Part shown: positions 52,146 through 60,900 of the stretch, piece by piece | Position numbering within the stretch: the first letter of the stretch is position 1 | Layout: each line of letters begins with the position of its first letter | Assembly (NCBI GenBank): GCA_020636025.1 | Contig: JACJYQ010000008.1 | Span: forward strand, 124,001 to 188,000 | DNA: 64,000 nucleotides | Direction: 5' to 3' | Source: Lewinellaceae bacterium | Lineage (GTDB): Bacteria; Bacteroidota; Bacteroidia; Chitinophagales; Saprospiraceae | The notes under the pieces: generated by a model | What the model saw: the letters and a program-made list of their open reading frames with translations, nothing else | What the model was told of the DNA's origin: nothing | Database searches by the model: none | Position numbers and translations under genes: made by a program

Positions 52146-55097
52146 TCAATGCTTTTTCTTTCTTTCTTGATAAATCAGGAAAATGGCTAGTACTAATACA
52201 ATGGCTCCTCCATACCAATACCAATGGTTTTCTGATTGAAGCTCAGTGTTGTCGCCGATCAGAATAAATGCCCCCCAAAAAAATGGGTGCGTCCTTGGCG
52301 ATGCAGCTAAATAATCCAGCTTCGCCTGCCTCAGCGCGGCTGCTTTTCCATCCCCTTTTTTAAGACGTTCATAAAAACCCGTCATGATCTCCCTGGTCGA
52401 CAAATCATCTGCTTGCCAAAGGCTCATCAATACATTGTTACATCCGGCGTACTTAAAAGCACGGGCCATGCTGATGATGCCTTCTCCCTTGGCTAGTTTG
52501 CCGCGACCAGTATTACAGGCGCTTAATACGGCCAAATCGGCATTGAGCCGCAAATTATACACTTCGTAGGCGTGGAGAATACCATCGTTTGCTTCCTGAT
52601 CAGCTTCCTGATCCATGTCTTTATTGTCAGGAGCAAAAACCAACCCTGAATAGGCCGGATCGCAATCATTTAAAAAGCCATGCATAGACAGATGAAGAAT
52701 CCGTGAGCCAGGCGCCTTCTCTCGAAAACTGGCTTCTGTTGCATCTGGCCCAAGAATGGCTGAACCGCCCGTGATTTCGGCAATGGCACTCACCTCAGGC
52801 TGGTTATTGGCCAGGTTCACAAAATCCGAGGCATTCCATTCCCGGCAACCATGCCCGGCGCCGCGAAGCGCTTCTGCCATTAGTTTTTTGCCATAAATGG
52901 GAGCGTAGCCTTCAAAAAAACGATTGCAATGCTTTTTTACAGGTTTTTGAAATGCCAGCAAAGCGGAATATTCATATCGAACGGTTGTTTTTTGGAGCAA
53001 ATAAGGCAAGCTCGCATAAGTAGCATTGGCGTCTTCGCTTATATCCTGAGTCAGCAATAATTCAAAGGGCAGATAGGCTAATTGTCCATCAGGGATGATG
53101 ATCAATTGCTCCGGGATCTCTGACAACACGGGCGCTATCAGCATTTGATACAAGGAAGCTGCTTGATGGGCAAAGTCATGAATCGCCGCCTTGCTCCTAC
53201 CCTGCTCTGCCACACGCTTTTGATTTCTCAATCCATCCAACAGTTGAAACAAATCATCATCCGAGGCACACTGAACCGCTTTTACTGAGTTAGGTGAAAC
53301 ATAAAAAGCATAAATGGCGCTATCGCTTTGGAAATACTCCAACAAGCCTGCATGATCAGGCAGTGACTTTTGCAGCATGGGAATATCAGGAATGATCTGT
53401 CGATACTTAATTTGATAATACTCCGGGTAATTGCGCTCCAATTTGACCATCAAGCTTTCGTTTGCACGCCGCCGCTGTAGTATTTCTGATTGGCATAGCA
53501 GCATGCGGCTGGCATCCGGTGTCTGTTTCTGTTGTTCCTGATATATCAGTTTTTTATAGAAGGCGATTTCAATATTCAAGTGTTTTTCCTCTGCCAGCAA
53601 TTCTTCCGGAATTCCGGATTCTTGTTTGGCGGCAGATTCCCTCAATGCTTCCGTCAACAAATATGCTTTCCCTTTTTCTGCATAACGAAAAGCCTGGTGG
53701 ATATAATCCTCATTCCCGCTTTGCTTGTGCAACTGTAAGGCGATGGAGATGGCATTCTCCAAAATGGGTCGGGTTTCCAGGTTCCAGTACGCCTTTGAGC
53801 CTTCCTGGTACAGGTTTCGCATGGTGTCCAACACCTGCGTAGCATAGTCATAGGTATTCAAGGCAGCTTCCAACATGACAGGATCGGATTCGGTAATCGA
53901 TATTTTTTTCAATGTTTCGCCTTTTTCCATCAGGGCGCGCACATAATCGTTATAGACATTTACATGCTGCATATCCGGATTGGAAATAAGGTCTGAAGTA
54001 GGTTCCAATCCAGCCATCAACCGCAGGCCTTTTTGTTGCCACTCCAACGCTTTCCGATATTGGCCCTGAAACTGATATAGCAAGCCGAAATACCGACAGG
54101 TTTTTCCCAGGAAAGGATGGCCGCTGCCAAATGCGTCGATTGCTTTTTTCAGATTACTTTCTGCAAGTGCGTATTGATTGGTCATGCAATACACAAAGCC
54201 CAGATTTAGCCAGGTATCGGCGATGCCAAATCTGCTATGATGGAATTCTTGCAATTGACGGGCGTGATTAAGTGCCTCAAGTACCTGGGGAAATTCTTCC
54301 AGTTCGATGTAGGCATTGGCCTGATCCAGATAAAAGTTGATTTCCCTCTCATATTGATCCGGGCATTGTTTTTTCAGGATCGAAAGCCCTTTTTCAGCAT
54401 AAGAAATAGCATTTTCGTAATTTTTCTTTCGAAGCCAGATCTTGCTGATGTTATCATAAGTCCAAAGAATGTCGGAGGGGTCGATATCCGGCAGGGAGCT
54501 AAACATTTGCAGGGCAGATAGTGTATACTCCAATGCGCGGTCATAATCGCCCCGATCACGGTAATAAGTACCAATGTTGTTGCTGGCAATGGCAGTTTCA
54601 GGTTTGTTGCCAATTTTTTCATAAAAAGCCAGCTCCTTCAATCCGTATTTCAAGGCGTTCTCATAATTACCCAATCCAAAGTAAATAGCGCCTGCGGTGT
54701 TGTAATAATCACTCCAGAAGGTGCTGTCATTGGGAATCCTGGCAAAGGCTGTTTGTTCCAGTTGCGGGAAAGTTTCAGCGGCTTCTGCGAATTTATTCAA
54801 TCCGTAATAGGCGGCCAGCACGTAGGTCTGCGCTTCGCCCCAGGTACGCCAATCCTGCGCCTTTTCCGCCTGCGCAACAGCAGCCAGCGCATAAGCCAGG
54901 GTGCTGTCCGGCGGCAAATCGGCCTCATAAGCCATTTGCATTTTTTTACTCAAGGCAAGAGCCAGACTGTCTCTTTTGGCCGGAATTTCAGGCTGTTGAT
55001 CTACCTTTTTTGAGCTTGCCTGGTTTGTAGGAGGCGTCGGGTTGCAACGCACAAAAACCAGGCACAGCAGTAAAAAAACGAAACCTATACAAGGCAT
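52146..55097 (-). CDS. TPR-CHAT protein (caspase-like), module 2
   Basis: 983 residues from ATG 55097 (the frame opens at 55229 but with an unconserved leader). Hydrophobic start MPCIGFVFLLLCLVFVRC: signal peptide or anchor; a lipobox is doubtful because of the Arg before Cys. TPRs about 60-440 (IGTYYRDRGDYDRALEYTLS, YQFQGQYRKALEWQQKGLRL). CHAT domain about 610-955 with dyad H806 (LSMHG) and C861 (LSACNTG). A C-terminal TM (YWYGGAIVLVLAIFLIY) and basic end. Predicted to face the periplasm, as the module 1 copy. Preceded by its anti-sigma gene and followed by the three paralogs. Confidence 0.88.
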   Translation of the reverse strand: MPCIGFVFLLLCLVFVRCNPTPPTNQASSKKVDQQPEIPAKRDSLALALSKKMQMAYEADLPPDSTLAYALAAVAQAEKAQDWRTWGEAQTYVLAAYYGLNKFAEAAETFPQLEQTAFARIPNDSTFWSDYYNTAGAIYFGLGNYENALKYGLKELAFYEKIGNKPETAIASNNIGTYYRDRGDYDRALEYTLSALQMFSSLPDIDPSDILWTYDNISKIWLRKKNYENAISYAEKGLSILKKQCPDQYEREINFYLDQANAYIELEEFPQVLEALNHARQLQEFHHSRFGIADTWLNLGFVYCMTNQYALAESNLKKAIDAFGSGHPFLGKTCRYFGLLYQFQGQYRKALEWQQKGLRLMAGLEPTSDLISNPDMQHVNVYNDYVRALMEKGETLKKISITESDPVMLEAALNTYDYATQVLDTMRNLYQEGSKAYWNLETRPILENAISIALQLHKQSGNEDYIHQAFRYAEKGKAYLLTEALRESAAKQESGIPEELLAEEKHLNIEIAFYKKLIYQEQQKQTPDASRMLLCQSEILQRRRANESLMVKLERNYPEYYQIKYRQIIPDIPMLQKSLPDHAGLLEYFQSDSAIYAFYVSPNSVKAVQCASDDDLFQLLDGLRNQKRVAEQGRSKAAIHDFAHQAASLYQMLIAPVLSEIPEQLIIIPDGQLAYLPFELLLTQDISEDANATYASLPYLLQKTTVRYEYSALLAFQKPVKKHCNRFFEGYAPIYGKKLMAEALRGAGHGCREWNASDFVNLANNQPEVSAIAEITGGSAILGPDATEASFREKAPGSRILHLSMHGFLNDCDPAYSGLVFAPDNKDMDQEADQEANDGILHAYEVYNLRLNADLAVLSACNTGRGKLAKGEGIISMARAFKYAGCNNVLMSLWQADDLSTREIMTGFYERLKKGDGKAAALRQAKLDYLAASPRTHPFFWGAFILIGDNTELQSENHWYWYGGAIVLVLAIFLIYQERKKKH

Positions 55098-55264
55098 TTG
55101 AAGAGCATTACATACGGAAATGGGCGCTCTGCATTTCGATAAGTTAGCACAGCTCGCCTTGCCTGCTGAGGTAAAACACACAGACAATAAGCTTATTTTC
55201 ACTCGGTTTATAAATTCAATTTTATGCATTGCTTAATTGATTCTTAAAAAAGAATCACGGCAGG

Positions 55265-56050
55265 TTATTCTTTGAGTTGTTTCAACATCAGACTGGCCTC
55301 TTCGCTCCTGGGATTGTTTTTTTGTTTAGAGATTTCCCGCAAAAATTGCTTCGCTTTTTCTGTATTGCCTGTTTTCATGTAGGCCAGGGTACTGTACCAC
55401 TGCGCATGCTCCCATTCGTAACTATCGGGGTTCACTTGTTCAAAAGCAGCTATCGCTGATGCTGCATCACCTGTGCCCAAAAATGAAAGACCCAAAAACA
55501 AATTGGCATAGGATGGCCGCTCATAGCTGGTGTCCGATAATAACAGCCTCAGAAGTGGAATGGCATCCTTATACCGATTCTGTTGATAAGCTTTTTGCCA
55601 ATCGGCCAAGGTATCCTCACGAGTTAGGGTCAATGGCATAGACTGATAGTGTGTTTCATAAAGCTCACCAGCTGAAGCGTAAGTGATGTCAGGTTCGCTG
55701 AATCGCTGGTAAATTGGCCAGGCAAGCAAGAGTAGAAGCAAGGTGGCGGCCAAGCCGTACACCCAACGCGGTATTGTTTTAGTGGCCTTTATTTTTGATT
55801 GGTTTACCTGTGCTGCGAATACGGATTCATCACCGGATTCCTCCAATAGCTTATTCCCTAAAACCGACAGCTCTGAATCCAATTGACGATCTCCTTCCTC
55901 TTCCAGGCCTGTGTATATTGCCGCCCAGGTGGCCACTTCTTTGGCGAATTCCGGATCGCTTGCCAAGCGGCTTTCAAAGGCCTGCAATTCAGCAGCAGAC
56001 ATTTGCCCGGTGCTGTATTTTTTTAATTGGTCAAGGATAGAGTCATTCAT
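55265..56050 (-). CDS. Anti-sigma-like single-pass protein with TPRs (module 2)
   Basis: 261 residues. N-terminal helical part (LDQLKKYSTGQMSAAELQAFESRLASDPEFAKEVATW) as in module 1, TM at about 98-115 (WVYGLAATLLLLLLAWPIY), outer TPR-like region (YKDAIPLLRLLLSDTSYERP, SAIAAFEQVNPDSYEWEHAQWY, EKAKQFLREISKQ). Starts 7 bases after the sigma stop, a tight operon. Proposed to hold the sigma factor inactive until a periplasmic event. Confidence 0.75.
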   Translation of the reverse strand: MNDSILDQLKKYSTGQMSAAELQAFESRLASDPEFAKEVATWAAIYTGLEEEGDRQLDSELSVLGNKLLEESGDESVFAAQVNQSKIKATKTIPRWVYGLAATLLLLLLAWPIYQRFSEPDITYASAGELYETHYQSMPLTLTREDTLADWQKAYQQNRYKDAIPLLRLLLSDTSYERPSYANLFLGLSFLGTGDAASAIAAFEQVNPDSYEWEHAQWYSTLAYMKTGNTEKAKQFLREISKQKNNPRSEEASLMLKQLKE

Positions 56051-56057
56051 GGCTATT

Positions 56058-56615
56058 CTAGGTTTTCAAGAGTTCCCGGAGTTGTTGCAGGCAGCTGTAT
56101 TTTTTACTGTTTACACTATTAGCATTACTGAAACCAATGGTTTCCGCAATTTCCAGGGCGCTATAGCCCATATACACCGAGTAGTGAAGTATTTTCGAAC
56201 AGATCTCACCAAGCTGTTTTAGTTTCTCCCGCACAAGCGTCAACTCTTCTTTTTGTATCAAAGTAGAGAGTAGGTCATGGCGTGTGTCCGGTTGATCGGG
56301 AAGATACTCCACTGATTTTTCCTTATTAGACGATTTGGAACGGATAATATCAATGGCTCGGTTGGAAAAAATTTTCTGGAGGTAAGTTGACAAAGCACTT
56401 TCAGCACGAAAGGCCCCGTTCAGGATTTGCTTTCGAACGGCGATTACAGCAGAATTGTAGGCGCTCATCAGATCCTCATCGTCAAGCTGTCGGTAGCTAC
56501 TTCGGCCATTCCTGACCAGGTAAAAGCATTGCTCATACAAGACCTTAATAGCCTGCTCACCTTTTTTGCCGCCAAGCTGGATTTCACTGATCAGATGTTC
56601 ATCGCTAAATGTCAT
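56058..56615 (-). CDS. ECF-like sigma-70 family factor (module 2)
   Basis: 185 residues. Region-2-like YRQLDDEDLMSAYNSAVIAVRKQILNGAFRAESALSTYLQKIFSNRAIDIIR and region-4 HTH ICSKILHYSVYMGYSALEIAETIGFSNANSVNSKKYSCLQQL. First gene of a minus-strand operon of at least six genes ending at the terminator 50403-50444. Expected to direct transcription of its own operon or of distant genes. Confidence 0.85.
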   Translation of the reverse strand: MTFSDEHLISEIQLGGKKGEQAIKVLYEQCFYLVRNGRSSYRQLDDEDLMSAYNSAVIAVRKQILNGAFRAESALSTYLQKIFSNRAIDIIRSKSSNKEKSVEYLPDQPDTRHDLLSTLIQKEELTLVREKLKQLGEICSKILHYSVYMGYSALEIAETIGFSNANSVNSKKYSCLQQLRELLKT

Positions 56616-56771
56616 ATTGCCTTGATTTGAACAGGGGTTCCTGTCGGTAAGGCAAAATCAATAATAATATTTGGATTATCAAAATTTATTTGTCGGATAA
56701 GTGACAACTTTGCCCCCCTGGTAAGGCAATTAGCTTGTCTGAGAGCTTGGTATTATGCTGCAAGCATGATT

Positions 56772-57191
56772 TTACGCTTCAATGAGGTCCTTTAAATTTT
56801 TTAGCACCGGGTTTTCTTCACCTTGCTCTGGTTCTTGCTTTGCGCCCGGACGATTATCTTCCTGCACAATCAACAATTCCGTTTTGTTTCCTTGTTGGAT
56901 CAATTTGTATTCCATTACGAAATAGTTTTCAGGTTTGTCTTCGAGACCAGGTCTGGGAGCAAAAAGCCTGTACTTAAGACTGTCGAAAGGACTAAAGTCA
57001 AGTACTGTTCCCCATTGTTCAAATACGGTTCCTTCCCACTCCGTTTTAAATCGGATTTCACTTCCAACTTGCCAATCAGTTATCAAGTCGCTTCCGTATT
57101 GCCAGGCCTTTACTTTTTCAGGGTTGGTTAGAGCATCCCAGACGGCTTCTTTTGAGGAATTAATTGTCAATCGTGAAATGTTAGTTGCCAT
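56772..57191 (-). CDS. SRPBCC-domain protein (AHSA1-like)
   Basis: 139 residues. ISRLTINSSKEAVWDALTNPEKVKAWQYGSDLITDWQVGSEIRFK is the typical START-like AHSA1 pattern. Cytosolic small-molecule or protein binding fold; function not predictable. 9 bases downstream of the next minus-strand gene, so part of a small operon. Confidence 0.9.
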   Translation of the reverse strand: MATNISRLTINSSKEAVWDALTNPEKVKAWQYGSDLITDWQVGSEIRFKTEWEGTVFEQWGTVLDFSPFDSLKYRLFAPRPGLEDKPENYFVMEYKLIQQGNKTELLIVQEDNRPGAKQEPEQGEENPVLKNLKDLIEA

Positions 57192-57200
57192 GTTTAGTGT

Positions 57201-57896
57201 CTATGTCATTTTAATAAAACCCGGTACAAACCCACCCTGAAAAGTTCCTACAACTGGTAAAAGCTGATCCCCTGATTGGTCAACCGTATACCTTTTTTGA
57301 ATTTGCTGATACCAATTTCGGTCGTCAAAAGCTTGCTTTCTATAATCCGAGGCTAATTCAGGTTGAACCAGGAGGTGAAAACCTCCCCTGGTTTCTACAA
57401 CGGAATAACTATCCTTTCCAATTTCCTGATCCAACCACTCGCTTCCAACTTCTTTCGATTTATCATCTATATCGAAATCAACATAGCAAGTCCGGGATTT
57501 TGCTTGCTGGATACAGCTCATGGCTTCCGAATGCAGATTATAATTATTGGATTTTATCAAATCCCAACATCTCTTTCCCATCATTTCAGTTGCTTTTTTC
57601 ATGCAGCGTGGATTTACTGAAATGTACAAAGCCAGGGAATCCTGGGGCACCTCCAGGCTATCCAATTTCCAATACCCCGCAGGAATCTCCAATTGCCGGA
57701 TTTTATCGATCAACCGCTCTTTACTTGAGGCAAATCTTCTCAATTGCACTTTATCACTCTTCAATCTTTTGTCATCACTGTATTTCTTCCTTGAGAAAAG
57801 GCAAACGTAGTATTTTTCATCTTCCCCCAGATCCGGTAGCCAGTCTATGAATTGGTTTAATTTCTCTTCGTCTGCGATTACCTGGTAGTTATTCAT
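57201..57896 (-). CDS. Unknown protein with primase-polymerase-like acidic and His motifs
   Basis: 231 residues. CYVDFDIDDK (about 140-149) resembles the D-x-D metal motif of archaeo-eukaryotic primases and VVETRGGFHLLVQPE (about 171-185) the G-G-x-H motif. The N-terminal part is a separate unrecognised region. A stand-alone AEP-like fold is possible, but a third acidic residue is not certain and another nucleotidyl-binding fold could look alike. Linked to the SRPBCC gene. Confidence 0.6.
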   Translation of the reverse strand: MNNYQVIADEEKLNQFIDWLPDLGEDEKYYVCLFSRKKYSDDKRLKSDKVQLRRFASSKERLIDKIRQLEIPAGYWKLDSLEVPQDSLALYISVNPRCMKKATEMMGKRCWDLIKSNNYNLHSEAMSCIQQAKSRTCYVDFDIDDKSKEVGSEWLDQEIGKDSYSVVETRGGFHLLVQPELASDYRKQAFDDRNWYQQIQKRYTVDQSGDQLLPVVGTFQGGFVPGFIKMT

Positions 57897-57991
57897 GGTG
57901 AGTTTATTTTTTTAGGGGCAAGAACGTTTTCGTTATGCCTGGAGTTCCCGATGTAGCGCCAAGCACATAAGACAGCTCGATCAGCATGCTC

Positions 57992-58015
57992 ATGGTGTTT
58001 CTGCAGAAACACCAT
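57992..58015. promoter_or_regulatory. Perfect 24-bp palindrome
   Basis: ATGGTGTTTCTG/CAGAAACACCAT with no loop, 96 bases upstream of the 57896 start codon. Size and perfect symmetry suit the binding site of a dimeric regulator. Nothing else is seen in 57897-58124. Confidence 0.5.
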
Positions 58016-58124
58016 AAGTGGTGGGAAAGTGGGGCTTTCAAAACACTAGCTTGTAATGCAAGCAAAAATGCTCTTTTTGCCAATCTCGACCTGCCTTTTG
58101 AACATTGTTGTTCAATTCAATTAT

Positions 58125-58646
58125 TTATCCTTTTCTTCTAAGTCGCTTTTTAATTTTATTCAGTTGTCGTTGATTTAATTGTCTGTTAGAATGAATTAAA
58201 TAAGACATAAATGTACCGCCATTGCCAAGCTGAAGTTTTAGCTCACTCAATTCGCCCGTCTCAAGTTGCAGCTCTTCGATTATCAAGCTGGTATATCCCG
58301 TGAATAAGGCAGTCAAAGTATACTTGTCTGCAGGCAATTTTAAATTGAATTTGCCTAAACTGTCCAATATTACTCCGTAAAAGCTGCTGTCTGTCAGGCT
58401 GGTCAAATGCAAAGAAGCAAATCCAAGGGCTTGGTTTTCATAATCATAAATTGTCCCATAAATGCACGCTACAATTGAATCAACGATACCAATTGTCTCA
58501 TTCTTTAACACTACTGGCTTTTCTTTTGGTTCCAGATAAATGCAAACCTCATATTGGTATTTCTTTTTAAATATATCTCTTCGCGCACATGAAAGCAGTA
58601 AAACTCCTGTCAACATAAGTATCAAGACATATTTCATTTTTTTCAT
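58125..58646 (-). CDS. Lipoprotein with carboxypeptidase-regulatory-like domain
   Basis: 173 residues. Lipoprotein signal MKKMKYVLILMLTGVLLLSC-AR. A CarboxypepD_reg-like sandwich: GTIYDYENQALGFASLHLTSLTDSSFYGVILDSLGKFNLKLPADKYTLTALFTGYTSLII. Basic C-terminus. Such domains are common on Bacteroidota surface and TonB-linked proteins. Function unknown. Confidence 0.75.
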   Translation of the reverse strand: MKKMKYVLILMLTGVLLLSCARRDIFKKKYQYEVCIYLEPKEKPVVLKNETIGIVDSIVACIYGTIYDYENQALGFASLHLTSLTDSSFYGVILDSLGKFNLKLPADKYTLTALFTGYTSLIIEELQLETGELSELKLQLGNGGTFMSYLIHSNRQLNQRQLNKIKKRLRRKG

Positions 58647-58745
58647 AACACCGCAAGTTCTATCGACCTTGTATAATGAGACAACTCTTATATTGATCTA
58701 CTGACGAAAACAACGTTTGTTAAGAGCAGCATTTATTCTTAAATT

Positions 58746-58806
58746 TTTGGTACTGTTCTCAAATGTTTGCTCTAACAACCAGCAAACATTTGAGAACAGT
58801 ACCAAA
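58746..58806. repeat. 26-bp perfect-stem hairpin
   Basis: TTTGGTACTGTTCTCAAATG... at 58746-58771 is perfectly reverse-complementary to 58781-58806, with a 9-base loop. It lies upstream of the 58646 lipoprotein gene and downstream of the yjdI-type gene. Could be a terminator without a clear T run, or a recombination or element remnant. Confidence 0.9.
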
Positions 58807-58876
58807 TACTTTTGTTAAAACAGTCAAAATTTACGAACCCAATTTTGAGTCTTCCAAACACTGGTGGTATCAACCA

Positions 58877-58978
58877 TTATTTTTTCGCTCGCTCAATCCA
58901 CCAGGCCCAAATAATAAACAACCAAATGAAATTAGCTCCCCAAGCCACAGAATCGACACCTTCAACTTCTATCCCCAC
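58877..58978 (-). CDS. Possible 33-residue TM ORF after the YjdI gene
   Basis: GTG start at 58978, TAA at 58877-58879, sequence including VAWGANFIWLFIIWAWWIER: one very aromatic TM helix. 33 bases after the YjdI stop, and followed by the 26-bp hairpin. Weak: GTG start, no ribosome site, opposite-strand frames also open. Confidence 0.25.
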   Translation of the reverse strand: MGIEVEGVDSVAWGANFIWLFIIWAWWIERAKK

Positions 58979-59011
58979 ATGTTGGTTTCGACGCCAATAT
59001 TGTGATGAATT

Positions 59012-59257
59012 CTAGTAATTTTCATCATCCTGGTTGTTATTGAAGTAATAGGACAGCGCTCCCGACGGACACAAATCAACGGTATTTTTGATCTCCTCGG
59101 TTGTGCTGGCTTCCGGCTTTATCCAGGGTCTTGCTTTAGGCTGAAATACATCAGGGTTGTGTCGAGCGCAATTTCCCGAATGGATACACTTACCTGGTTG
59201 CCACACAACCGTAATTTCTCCATTGGTGTACTCTTTTCTGATTTTGTCTTTATCCAT
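59012..59257 (-). CDS. YjdI-family [4Fe-4S] mono-cluster protein
   Basis: 81 residues. GEITVVWQPGKCIHSGNCARHNPDVFQPKARPWI, then VDLCPSGALSY: the C-x5-C ... C-P-S-GAL pattern of the YjdI/Fer4_19 family. Small iron-sulfur protein of unknown partner. Confidence 0.9.
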   Translation of the reverse strand: MDKDKIRKEYTNGEITVVWQPGKCIHSGNCARHNPDVFQPKARPWIKPEASTTEEIKNTVDLCPSGALSYYFNNNQDDENY

Positions 59258-59293
59258 AGTGTGGGTTAATTAGTTTATGAGTTTGTGGATAAA

Positions 59294-59837
59294 TCACCCT
59301 TCACTTTTCACTTCATTCATCCATTGAACCATTTCGTCAAAAACCTCTTCTTCGGTCCTTTTATCCTTCAAAATTGCATCATACGTCATACCCTTAATAT
59401 TCATCAGGTATTCAACCATGATCCTGCCCTTGAAATAGTAGGTCGGCATGAAATGCCCTTCTACGGCTTCAAAGGTTTCACGTCTGGCGTCTTCATCAGT
59501 TGCGACAAAGCGTTCAATTTCTTTTCGCAAGTCATAAGATTCGCTTCTAAGATAAGCATTACGGGCAACGTATTCCGGATACCCCTCCAGTTTCCACATG
59601 ATTATGCAATTCGCTCTTTTCAATGATTTCGTATGCATTGTATAAAATATCCTGAAAAGCTTCTTTATCGATCTTATAATCCTTGTTGTAATAAACGGTA
59701 AATTGATTGTATTCAAATTTGTTGGCAAACAAAGATTGAGGATAAAATATCAGCGTAACCAATCCGCCAATTCCAATCATCGCAAAAAGCAGTGTTCCGG
59801 CAATGGTTCTTTTGATGATTTCCTTCATTTTTTTCAT
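59294..59837 (-). pseudogene. Membrane-anchored zinc-peptidase-like gene with core deleted
   Basis: The N-part (59837 downwards) gives TM start MKKMKEIIKRTIAGTLLFAMIG, FANKFEYNQFTVYYNKDYKIDKEAFQDIL, KSELHNH; it soon hits a stop. The C-part, in another frame, resumes with WKLEGYPEYVARNAYLRSESY and ends EVKSEG. In the family I recall, these ends are separated by about 70-100 residues with a HExxH. So the core is gone and the frame is shifted near 59600. Non-functional unless read otherwise. Confidence 0.65.
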
Positions 59838-59859
59838 AGGTAATTGTCGTTAATAGGCT

Positions 59860-60900
59860 CTAATAACTTGTTTCATCCAATTGCACCCTGCCAGAAAACA
59901 CCTTGTACACGAAAAGGGTGTAGGCCAGTACCAGGGGGCCGCCAACCGCTACCATAGTCAACATAATCTTCAGCGTTTTAATGGAGGAAGCTGCGTTGTA
60001 AATATCAATGTTATACCTTGATTCTATAGAGGATAAAAGTAGATTGGGATATAGCTCTACTGCCACGGTCATCAGCATAAAAGATATGGTCAACGTTGAA
60101 AACAAAAAAGCATATCGGAATCTCTTTCTGGCAATCAACCTCGGCAAGACGGCTATGGATATAAATCCGGATAAAGGGAAAATCGCCAACCAGAGATTGG
60201 CTTTGATATCATTGTAAAGGTGTGGTATAAACTCTAAAGCGTACATGGTAGTGACGCTAAAAATTATGAGGAAAAACACAATTACCCGTTTCACCAAAAT
60301 CGTGAGTTTGGCGTACAGGCGGTGCTCCGTTTTAAGCAGCAGGTAAATGGCGCCGTGCAGCATAAACAGACTCAATGTGGTAGAGCCCACCATGATGGCG
60401 AATGGATTCAGGAACTCAAAAAAGCCGGCTCCTTCATATTGATAATCCGCCCCTATCTGAATGCCTTGCAAGACATTACCCAACACAACCCCAAGTAAAA
60501 AAGCCAACATAATGCTGGAAATACCATACACATAATCCCAGGTTTTTCGCCACCACAACATGTCCTCCTTACTTCTGAACTCTATCGAAATGGCCCGGAG
60601 GATCAGGAAAAACAAAAACAGCATAAATGGAATGTACAAGGCCGACAGGAACGCGGCGTACATCACCGGGAAGCCTGCAAACAACGCACCGCCGCCAATC
60701 ACCAGCCAAACCTCATTGCCGTCCCAGACGGGTCCAATGGCGTTTAGTCCGATTCGGCGGCTCTGCTCCTTTTTGAAGAATAAATGCCAGGCGCCCGCTC
60801 CGAAATCAAAGCCATCCAATATGGCATATCCTGAAAACAGGGCTCCAACCACCATGAACCAGATTGTTGGATAGTCCAAACCAAATAGTGTTTCCATCAT
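59860..60900 (-). CDS. cydB: Cytochrome bd ubiquinol oxidase subunit II
   Basis: 346 residues, about 8-9 TM helices. GYAILDGFDFGAGAWHLFFKKEQSRRIGLNAIGPVWDGNEVWLVIGGGALFAGFP is the CydB signature. Pairs with CydA as a high-affinity terminal oxidase in the inner membrane. Overlaps the cydA stop by 1 base. Typically induced at low oxygen. Confidence 0.97.
   Translation of the reverse strand: MMETLFGLDYPTIWFMVVGALFSGYAILDGFDFGAGAWHLFFKKEQSRRIGLNAIGPVWDGNEVWLVIGGGALFAGFPVMYAAFLSALYIPFMLFLFFLILRAISIEFRSKEDMLWWRKTWDYVYGISSIMLAFLLGVVLGNVLQGIQIGADYQYEGAGFFEFLNPFAIMVGSTTLSLFMLHGAIYLLLKTEHRLYAKLTILVKRVIVFFLIIFSVTTMYALEFIPHLYNDIKANLWLAIFPLSGFISIAVLPRLIARKRFRYAFLFSTLTISFMLMTVAVELYPNLLLSSIESRYNIDIYNAASSIKTLKIMLTMVAVGGPLVLAYTLFVYKVFSGRVQLDETSY

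Noticed and set aside
36082..56615. Prophage or contractile-injection locus
   Set aside because: No tail, sheath, baseplate, integrase or packaging gene was recognised.
58763..59015. Plus-strand reading frames of 67-80 codons
   Set aside because: They begin inside the 26-bp hairpin or have low-complexity composition and show no protein features.
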